NCBI GenBank assembly: GCA_003573635.1
Contig: QUTJ01031330.1
Coordinates: 1 to 10,934 of the forward strand
Direction: 5' to 3'
Length of the DNA stretch: 10,934 nt
Origin: Goniomonas avonlea
Taxonomy: Eukaryota; Cryptophyceae; Goniomonadida; Goniomonadaceae
Shown: one piece after another, positions 6,801 through 10,934 of the stretch
Layout of the letters: each line of letters begins with the position of its first letter
How positions within the stretch are numbered: the first letter of the stretch is position 1
The notes under the pieces: generated by a model
What the model was told of the DNA's origin: nothing
Seen by the model: the letters and a program-made list of their open reading frames with translations, nothing else
The model's database searches: none
Position numbers and translations under genes: made by a program

Positions 6801-9491
6801 TTACTGCGACGGCTGCAACGTCCCGGTGCATCAGGTCAGTGCATTCTGTCCTTTGCCTGAGCAGTGATTGTAGAGAAGAGAGAGAGACAGACAGACACAC
6901 ACAAACAGACACACAGACTCTCTCTCTCTCACACACAGAGTGTGTGTGTGTGAGAGAGAGAGAGACACTGCCCGCGTTGCGCAACGCTGCTTCCAGTCCT
7001 GCGAATGCTGATCCGTTGAGAGAGGGACATTCACAACAGAAGACAGAACGAGCTGGCTGTCCTGTCTATTCTAAGCAATCATATTCAGAACGGGGTCGGG
7101 GTTGAGTGCTTCGGTGAAGATCTGCCTGGAGCGGTGTCCATCAGAAACACGCCTCTCCTCCGAACAATGAGCGCAACACTCTCCACACACTCAGCAAAAC
7201 GCGTCTCTCCGCTGTGTCTGATACTGCTGTGCTTCAGGCCTGCTATGGAGTGGGGAAGCTTCCAGAGGGCGAGTGGCTGTGCGAAGTGTGCGCATTTGCC
7301 AAGGCAGAGGGGCTGGAGCTGGGAGTGAGCCACCCATCCACGAAATGTTTTGCCTGCCCTGTGGACGGCGGGGCACGCAAGCGCACCCAGGATGGTCGAT
7401 GGGCTGTAAGTCTTTTGAGCAACCTTGGAGGACACGACTGGTTCACATGCTGCACTCGCGTGGACTTTGCGCACTCTGTGCGGCACTGGCGCAACTCTAG
7501 TCCGCTCGAATTGTGTTGCGTGACACGCAGCGAGCACTGTGCGTATGGCCTGTACTGAAACAATCACAACAGCATTCTGCCTGTGCAATGTGGATCCCCG
7601 AGCTGGGCTTCGGCGACCCTGAGACAATGGCCCCTATAACCGGACGCATTCCAATGGCTCGCTGGAAACTGAAATGTGGGGTGTGCAAACAGGTCGAAGG
7701 CGCACCCATCCAGTGTGCTGAAGGCTCGTGTGTTGCAGCATTCCATGTCCTCTGTGGTCGACGGGCTGGCCTCTGTGTGTCTCTTGAGGAGGAAGCTGGC
7801 GCTGTCGGGTACTGCAGCAAGCACTCGCAGAAGAAGCGGGAAAAGAAGTCTAAATTCAAGGTGCTTCCATGCTAAGAGTTCTTGGGTGAGAGAGTCCCAA
7901 ACCACACCACAGACGACTGGAATAGGCGCGAGACAGAGAGCAGCGACAGGGGGACAACGGGGGAGGGGGGGGGGCGTTGATAGAGAGCTGCGTCGTGGGA
8001 GAAGAAGTTCCGTTCCCCGCATCGACTTGATCCTGACTGTGCTTGTTCCAGAAAAAGGCGGCGTCCAGCTCAGACAACCCGACTGCTTCTGAACCTGCTC
8101 CGAGTCCGAAGCTAGATGCCCCCAAACCCGTCGCTGTCGAGCCAACTCCAGCTATTGTACCTGTCGGCAAGGCTCCTGAGATCAGGGACCATTGCTCGGT
8201 TTGTGGGTGTGGAGACGCCCCGGAGTGGGAAGACAACAATGTGAGTTCCAGTCGGCATCGTTGACAACTTGGACACATCGCCGATTGGCGTTTTTTCTGG
8301 TCACTGACTGGCCTGACATCTTTGCTACAGGAGATTTTGTTCTGCGATGGGTGCGATGTGGCTGTTCACCAGGCCTGTTACGGAGTGCCCGAGATTCCCG
8401 AAGGAGAGTGGCTGTGCTCAGTCTGCATCGCCGCCAAGGCGGAGCAAGTGAATCACTCCCAGGTCGCTGCCCAATGTTTCGTGTGCCCGCTGACAGGCGG
8501 TGCTCGCAAGACGACAGAAGACGGAAGATGGGTGGTGCGTCTCTGTTCCGTCCCGCAGCTTTTGCAGCAGTTTTCAAGAGACTAGAGAGGAGACGAGGGT
8601 GGGAGGATTTGCTGTAGCGAGTCCCAGTCTGCAATGCGCTTCCTCCTTTCTCTTCTCACAAGGGCGGCCGAACAACAGTTCAGCGCGCGGTTCACACTTG
8701 AGCGATCAGGCGATAAGCCAGAGCAATATGTATGTATCCCCCAATCCGAGGCCGCTGCTTTGAACTCTCAATCGCTTCTCCGCCCCTTGATCTCCAATTG
8801 TTTCTCGGACCGCTGTTTTACTTTCACACAGCACGTCGCCTGCGCTATGTGGATTCCCGAGCTCGGCTTTGGCGACCCTGTCTCCATGGCACCCATCACC
8901 GGTCGCATCCCTGCGGCTCGTTGGAAGCTCAAGTGCGGAGTGTGCAAGAAACCAGGCGGTGCCCCGATCCAGTGCAGCGAAGGCGCTTGCGTCGCTGCGT
9001 TCCATGTCTTGTGCGCTCGCGGCGCTGGCTTCATGGTGCCGCTGGATGAGGAGGCTGGCGCAATCGGGTTTTGTGCGAAGCACAGCCACGCTAGGAGGAT
9101 GAGGAAGGGCAAGGGCGCGAAGAAGAAGAGCAAGGTGCGGGGATGAGTGTCCAGTCTGACCTCGGGGGGGAGGGGGTGTCCGGAATGTATGGGTGATGTG
9201 CGGTGCGTCCTGCGGACTGTGGCGGGTGTGCAGTGCGAGTTTGTGTGGTCTGTGTTTGTGGACGGAGAACCGTGAGGCGCACAGTGCAGTGCAGTGCGAC
9301 TTACGACACTTGTACAGTCGCGCGCAGTGCGCATTACGGTCATATCTTCACACACACAGTGCGCAACTTGCACGCACGCACGCCTGCGCGAGCTCTTGTT
9401 TCCGCCAGGAGTCGCTGAAATCCCCCTTAACTTTGCCGTCCAGGCCCGCTCCGACCCGGAAAGCGACCTGGAGGATGATATGATCCCGTGA
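1..9491 (+). CDS. ISWI-type SNF2 chromatin remodeller fused to PHD, RAMA and two PZP reader modules (multi-exon gene)
   Basis: Predicted nuclear ATP-dependent nucleosome remodeller. My exon model is 1-879, 1107-1390, 1483-1837, 2073-2384, 2705-2890, 3109-3438, 3630-4102, 4356-4709, 4897-4963, 5163-5642, 5921-6097, 6304-6510, 6727-6834, 7238-7405, 7573-7860, 8052-8240, 8331-8534, 8832-9134 and 9444-9491. All introns are GT-AG, the frame holds throughout and the total is 5412 nt (1803 residues). Introns are phase 0 except those at 1391, 4103 and 4710, which are phase 2. Joints inside domains are fixed by family conservation. Weaker points are the 3' end of exon 12 (6453, 6498 or 6510), the joint 4102/4356 and the last exon. 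The window opens on the ATG, so an upstream exon or earlier start cannot be excluded. If the TAG at 4104-4106 is a true stop, the first gene is 940 residues and the rest is a second gene lacking its 5' end. All residue numbers given elsewhere refer to this model. Confidence 0.72.
16..250 (+). repeat. Degenerate coding minisatellite in exon 1
   Basis: The DNA repeats variants of aatcctggtgcgatgaa. A longer unit starting aatcctggaggtgccaat at 19-63 recurs with few changes at 130-177 (attcctggagctgtcaat). It encodes the NPG/NPAMMN repeats. Copy number is likely to vary between strains. Confidence 0.75.
2382..2577 (+). repeat. 106-base tandem duplication carrying the splice donor of intron 4
   Basis: The sequence caggtgagctctgc at 2382 recurs at 2488, and the following GT-rich stretch (cgtgttggtgt..., gtctctctgtg...) matches for about 85 bases with small indels. 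The second copy begins right after cccacaca, so the joint reads cacacag|gtgagc, an acceptor-like site followed at once by a donor. The functional acceptor fixed by the protein is at 2704 (gttccag|CTG). Confidence 0.8.
2960..3020 (+). repeat. CA-rich minisatellite in intron 5
   Basis: Imperfect repeats of caccagcaca and accacaca within the intron 2891-3108. No sign of a coding role. Confidence 0.7.
3630..4102 (+). other. Exon 7: ISWI NegC-like segment, HAND-SANT-SLIDE absent
   Basis: Residues 783-939. It starts just after motif VI with a VMNAMVLQ helix. The stretch [17 protein letters not shown] (836-852) matches the ISWI signature ending in DIDGIL followed by a basic-acidic helix, and FEGQTY (907-912) followed by EWI (924-926) matches the FEGxxY...WI element at the end of ISWI NegC. 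In animal and yeast ISWI this is followed by HAND, SANT and SLIDE domains, which bind linker DNA; here the exon ends in GGRLRTR. If the exon is not spliced at 4102, translation stops at TAG 4104-4106 after Arg940. The donor there reads CGCAG|gtagca. Between them Ala/Glu/Lys-rich low-complexity sequence replaces the more compact ISWI linker. Confidence 0.8.
4103..4355 (+). other. Inferred intron joining the ATPase half to the reader half
   Basis: Donor CAG|gtagca at 4103 and acceptor ctcactcccag|T at 4355, with a pyrimidine-rich run before the acceptor. The length, 253 bases, is like the other introns here (90 to 403). The two sides are both phase 2 (AG + T gives Ser940), so the frame passes from the ISWI segment into the PHD exon. 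The downstream frame is closed by TGA at 4267-4269 and has no ATG before the first zinc ligands, so the PHD exon must be spliced to something upstream. I see no AATAAA-type signal and no convincing alternative first exon in the gap. The alternative is a short intergenic region between two genes. Confidence 0.65.
4356..5231 (+). other. PHD finger plus adjoining C5HCH-like cysteine-rich zinc module
   Basis: Residues 940-1103, across three exons (4356-4709, 4897-4963, 5163 onward). The PHD has C989-x2-C992, a Gly-rich loop, GLLKC (C1007), C1010, H1015-x2-C1018 and W1035-x-C1037-x2-H1040. It runs directly into a second zinc unit: C1042-x2-C1045, LLFRC (C1059)-x2-C1062, FCDECL (C1067, C1070) and a distal C1100-x2-C1103. 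A PHD ending in CPxH and followed at once by a Cys-rich partner with an SFC-x2-C core resembles the NSD/EDM2-type PHD-C5HCH pair, which binds histone H3 in NSD proteins. Histone binding here is inferred. Arg1058 is split by the intron at 4710; the intron at 4964 leaves ES|VP. Confidence 0.78.
5232..5642 (+). other. Charged low-complexity linker (KG, DS and E repeats)
   Basis: Residues 1104-1240, the rest of exon 10. It begins with alternating Pro-Glu pairs, then (KG)n, alternating Asp-Ser, Ser/Asn runs, a basic [10 protein letters not shown] patch and a glutamate run. It probably is disordered, may carry a nuclear localisation signal, and the Ser-Asp stretch resembles casein kinase 2 sites. 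No globular domain is visible. I end the exon at CGA|gtgcgc (5642), because this donor keeps phase 0 with the RAMA exon and because beyond it the DNA becomes a C homopolymer (15 C at 5684-5698) and CT-rich intron-like sequence. The open frame continues to 5822 if unspliced, so the end is somewhat uncertain. Confidence 0.65.
5981..6408 (+). other. RAMA domain, MPND-like, possible modified-DNA reader
   Basis: Residues about 1261-1334, in exons 5921-6097 and 6304 onward, joined in phase 0 across an intron at 6098-6303. Visible features are an amphipathic start [15 protein letters not shown], the strand [19 protein letters not shown], the hallmark F-D-SPSAW (1305-1309), then H-x-K-x-L-x-x-P and GWSTVRF (1326-1332). 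This order (LL.xG.L..GE, DGxI, F.SPSAW, GW..V) is that of the RAMA domain (Restriction Enzyme Adenine Methylase Associated), known from bacterial restriction-modification proteins and from eukaryotic MPND. It has been proposed to recognise modified DNA such as N6-methyladenine. Domain identity is well supported by pattern; ligand is inference. Confidence 0.82.
6304..6510 (+). other. Exon 12 with uncertain 3' end (second half of RAMA plus linker)
   Basis: The acceptor is ctccgcag|AAC at 6303. The frame stays open to TAG 6571-6573, so this exon must be spliced before that point to reach the PZP exon at 6727, which is in phase 0. In-frame phase-0 donors are GGG|gtgaca (6454), GAG|gtgctg (6499), ATG|gtgggt (6511) and GAG|gtcctc (6544). 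I chose 6510 as the best compromise; all give the same downstream frame and differ only in an Ala/Thr/Ser linker. The alternative is that a gene ends at 6573, but then the PZP exon at 6727 would lack a start. Confidence 0.55.
6745..7824 (+). other. PZP module 1 (PHD - zinc knuckle - extended PHD)
   Basis: Residues 1375-1544 over exons 6727-6834, 7238-7405 and 7573-7860. PHD ligands are C1375, C1378, C1395, C1398, H1403, C1406, C1419 and C1422, with the family motif [13 protein letters not shown]. The knuckle is C1441-x2-C1444 with H1461 and C1464 (GRWAHSAC). The extended PHD has CGVC (1495, 1498), C1508, C1513, H1518, C1521, C1541 and H1544, with the signature AMWIPELGF and [15 protein letters not shown]. 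This is the BRPF/JADE/AF10 type of reader, whose known members bind the H3 tail and in BRPF1 also DNA. All ligands are present. A Lys-rich tail ([10 protein letters not shown]) follows and leads into the second module. Confidence 0.92.
6884..6966. repeat. GA/CA/CT/GT microsatellite forming a long hairpin in the intron 6835-7237
   Basis: Runs of GA, CA, CT, CA, GT and GA follow one another. Positions 6918-6937 and 6945-6964 are exact reverse complements (20 bp, 7-base loop), so the intron RNA could fold into a perfect stem. This is the longest intron of the gene (403 bases). Confidence 0.75.
8193..9083 (+). other. PZP module 2, tandem duplicate of module 1
   Basis: Residues 1604-1771 over exons 8052-8240, 8331-8534 and 8832-9134. 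PHD ligands are C1604, C1607, C1624, C1627, H1632, C1635, C1648 and C1651, with [15 protein letters not shown]. The knuckle is C1668-x2-C1671 and WVHVAC. The extended PHD repeats [12 protein letters not shown] and RWKLKCGVC. Over the 85 residues from the knuckle His to the last His-Ser the two modules match at 67 positions by hand count (about 79%). A Pro/Ala/Ser linker (residues 1557-1600) separates the modules. The module ends in a Lys/Arg-rich tail, as module 1 does. If the donor at 9135 were not used, translation would stop at 9144-9146 after three more residues. Confidence 0.92.
9444..9491 (+). other. Probable last exon: acidic C-terminal tail and stop codon
   Basis: A pyrimidine-rich acceptor (gccgtccag) at 9443 opens a phase-0 exon of 15 codons, [15 protein letters not shown], and TGA at 9489-9491. 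Support: the preceding exon ends AAG|gtgcgg in the same position as the spliced donor of PZP module 1 (AAG|gtgctt at 7861), and an acidic tail is common in chromatin proteins. The alternative is a stop at 9144-9146 with no further exon. Confidence 0.5.
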
Positions 9492-9830
9492 TCTGAAAGT
9501 CGGATTGGCTGATCACGGATTGGCCGAGACTATTCGCGGCTTGCGAATAATTGCGACTTGCAAGTGAGAGGTTGCCTCAAGTTGCCTGAGCCTCACCGAT
9601 GGGCCAAAAAGTTTCCAGAGTTGAATTGATCCACCCCACTTCATACGGCCTGGATTGGATCACGCGTTCGTGGATTGGATCTCCCGATCATGGATCGGAT
9701 GTTGCTTGTTCTTGGGGACTGAGGTCGAACACTGCCACGCTGTCAGTCTGATACCGCATGATCCTGGACTAGATCTCGTGATCACGGATCGGACCACCCG
9801 ATCACGATTGCTCTTGGGTGCCTGTGGATC
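9482..9830. repeat. Cluster of degenerate GATC-rich repeats downstream of the gene
   Basis: Variants of tggattggatc (9651, 9671), cggattggctgatcacgg (9501) and gatcacggat recur. By hand I count 14 GATC sites from 9482 to 9827, where about 1.4 would be expected for equal base use. It includes the palindrome cgtgatcacg at 9777-9786. No open frame of note and no transposon ends were seen. Confidence 0.6.
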
Positions 9831-9861
9831 GATTAGAACTTTACTTGTCAGGTGGCGAAGA

Positions 9862-9876
9862 GGGAGGGAGGGAGGG
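9862..9876 (+). other. G-quadruplex motif
   Basis: Four GGG runs separated by single A residues, the canonical intramolecular quadruplex pattern, 370 bases past the predicted stop codon. A role in transcription termination is only a possibility. Confidence 0.6.
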
Positions 9877-10103
9877 AGCAATCCAACCGGGCTGTGTGCG
9901 GCCCTGAAGTGTCTAGTTTGGTTAGCTAGGTGTTAACTCAGTCTCTGAGATAGTTGTGCGCAGCCACTGCTATCGTCGTATTGTTCTTATTGCTTCTTAC
10001 CGCATGTTTCACTGCGGAGTTCCCTTTAGCCGGTTCTGCCAACTTTGAGAGCCCTGCTCGGGTGTGATCATCGTAATGTAATTATTGGCTTTATGTTTCT
10101 GAG

Positions 10104-10195
10104 CCTCTCCCTCTCTCCCTCTCTCTCTCTCTGTGTGAGAGAGAGAGTCTCTCACTCTCTGAGTCTCTCTCCTCTCTCTCCTCTCTCACACTGGT
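10104..10195. repeat. CT/GA microsatellite with hairpin
   Basis: CT repeats run into gtgtgagagagag and then more CT repeats. Positions 10121-10131 pair with 10137-10147 (11 bp stem, 5-base loop). The tract also supplies a long pyrimidine run before the acceptor-like site at 10233. Confidence 0.75.
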
Positions 10196-10233
10196 CTCTC
10201 CCCCCCATTCTCTCCGTGTTGTTGGCCGCTCAG

Positions 10234-10284
10234 GATGTATTTTCGACCGCCCAGACACGCCATCAAAGAAGAAGCAACTCCGAG
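10234..10284 (+). other. Orphan candidate exon (51 bases)
   Basis: A strong pyrimidine tract and ccgctcag precede 10234, and cgag|gtaaac follows 10284. The 51 bases are open in all three forward frames (for example FDRPDTPSKKKQLR in one, DVFSTAQTRHQRRSNSE in phase 0). It could belong to an alternative 3' end of the large gene, to another transcript, or be chance. I cannot connect it to either neighbour. Confidence 0.25.
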
Positions 10285-10480
10285 GTAAACTCCGCGTTCC
10301 GCTCTTTTGGGTTTGGGATGGTTTTTTCTCTCTCCCATGTCTCCCATCTTTCCAATATTGAACTTGGGTTTGGATTGACCTTGAGTTTCGGTCGAGGTGC
10401 AATGCAACGTAACAAGAACTGATCCTGGCTCGAAGTGCTCCTAGAACAGCACACTCAAGCGAGTCATGATCCAATCTTCT

Positions 10481-10681
10481 TTATATGTAGCCGACGTCCA
10501 GGCCGGAGGCGAGGAGCCACCCTTCGCTCTGCTTGGCCGCCTGCACAACGCCGGCGAAGGCACTGTGGAGGCGGATCTCGGGGAGTTCGTTGATGGGCGA
10601 CAGGCCGCCGGGGGTGGTGGAGGAGAGAGTGGCGCTGAGGTTTGAGGGGGCGACGATGCCGCCAACGACGGACACGAGAAC
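10481..10681 (-). CDS. 3'-terminal coding exon of an unrecognised gene (partial)
   Basis: Read on the - strand, a pyrimidine-rich stretch ending ccccctccgcag gives an acceptor next to 10681. The exon then reads 66 codons to TAA at 10481-10483, starting VLVSVVGGIVAPSN and ending WLLASGLDVGYI. The composition is that of a folded protein (Val, Leu, Gly, Ala with a Thr/Ser/Pro loop), unlike the Pro/Arg/Ser-rich alternatives in the other frames. The upstream exons lie beyond the window. The gene converges on the remodeller gene with about 990 bases between the stops. I do not recognise the family. Confidence 0.5.
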   Translation of the reverse strand, partial: VLVSVVGGIVAPSNLSATLSSTTPGGLSPINELPEIRLHSAFAGVVQAAKQSEGWLLASGLDVGYI

Positions 10682-10808
10682 CTGCGGAGGGGGTGAGTGG
10701 GAGGAGGGAGGGAGGGTGCAGAGGGAGATGGGGGATAGGGAGCAGTGAGAGGGAGAGCGGGCGGCGATACAAATCAGACAGAGAACAGGCAGAGAGTGCG
10801 AGGCGTGC

Positions 10809-10934
10809 GAGGGCAGTGTGGAGGCGGATCTCGGGAGGTCGTTGACGGGTGACGGGCCGCCGGGGTGGAGGAGGAGAGAGTGGCGCTGAGGTTTGAGGGG
10901 GCGACGAGGCCGCCAACGACGGACACGAGAACCT
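10809..10934 (-). pseudogene. Damaged second copy of the - strand exon
   Basis: This segment matches 10556-10683 at nearly every base, about 252 bases away. On the - strand it keeps the acceptor-proximal AG|GTTCTCGTG start. Two single-base deletions (one G fewer in the run at 10861-10865 and one G fewer near 10832-10835) break the frame kept in the other copy. It is either a duplicated exon now decayed and lying in an intron, or a real exon with assembly errors. The copy is cut by the window edge. Confidence 0.6.

Larger units (their letters stand above)
9492..10480. other. Region between two convergent genes, no assignable gene
   Basis: After the stop at 9491 comes the GATC repeat cluster, a (GGGA)n tract at 9862-9876, ordinary sequence from 9880 to 10100, a CT/GA microsatellite (10104-10195), one orphan candidate exon (10234-10284) and sequence leading to the stop of the - strand gene at 10481. 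It should contain both 3' ends. I see no AATAAA; a TGTAAT occurs near 10076 but is not convincing as a polyadenylation signal. Confidence 0.6.

Noticed and set aside
7564-8145. Open frame of 193 codons on the - strand
   Set aside because: It is antisense to the extended PHD exon, which has clear family conservation on the + strand.
9135-9146. Early stop of the gene at 9144-9146
   Set aside because: Possible but less likely. The homologous donor after PZP module 1 is spliced, and a phase-0 acidic exon with a good acceptor follows at 9444. Kept as an alternative.
9890-10060. Possible tRNA-like or small structured RNA sequence
   Set aside because: I could not build a cloverleaf or a convincing internal promoter, so no RNA gene is called.
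1-10934. Transposons, CRISPR arrays, viral genes or horizontally acquired operons
   Set aside because: No transposase, reverse transcriptase, integrase or regularly spaced repeats were found. All repeats are microsatellites, local duplications or degenerate short units.

Overview
This is eukaryotic nuclear DNA, most likely from a unicellular eukaryote with a moderately GC-rich, intron-dense genome. Every coding block is broken by GT-AG introns of about 90 to 400 bases, many filled with CT, GT or CA microsatellites. There are no bacterial-style operons, ribosome binding sites or rRNA/tRNA genes. I cannot name the organism. An ISWI-type ATPase joined to PHD fingers would suit a stramenopile, alveolate or related protist, but that is only an impression.

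Positions 1-9491 (+ strand) read best as one gene of about 19 exons and about 1803 codons. In order it encodes a Met/Asn/Gly-rich disordered N-terminus with an AT-hook-like basic patch (1-879), a complete two-lobed SNF2 ATPase of the ISWI type (1107-3438), and an ISWI NegC-like segment (3630-4102). There the usual HAND-SANT-SLIDE module is missing. It is followed by a PHD finger with a cysteine-rich C5HCH-like partner (4356-5231), a charged Lys/Asp/Ser/Glu linker (to 5642), a RAMA domain resembling that of animal MPND (5981-6408), two tandem PHD-knuckle-PHD (PZP, BRPF/JADE/AF10 type) modules (6745-7824 and 8193-9083) and a short acidic tail (9444-9491). A TAG at 4104-4106 would split this into a 940-residue ISWI protein and a separate reader protein. 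That TAG sits inside a good CAG|GT splice donor, the second half has no start codon of its own, and splicing 4103-4355 keeps the frame.

If the single-gene model is right, this is a nucleosome remodeller in which the linker-DNA ruler of ISWI has been replaced by chromatin readers: PHD/PZP modules, which in known families bind histone H3 tails, and RAMA, a proposed reader of modified (adenine-methylated) DNA. This is the most notable content of the window.

Positions 9492-10480 hold no assignable gene. They contain a cluster of degenerate GATC-rich repeats, a (GGGA)n quadruplex motif, a CT/GA microsatellite hairpin and one orphan 51-base candidate exon. At the right edge, on the - strand, 10481-10681 looks like the 3'-terminal coding exon of an unrecognised gene converging on the first. 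A damaged second copy of that exon lies at 10809-10934.
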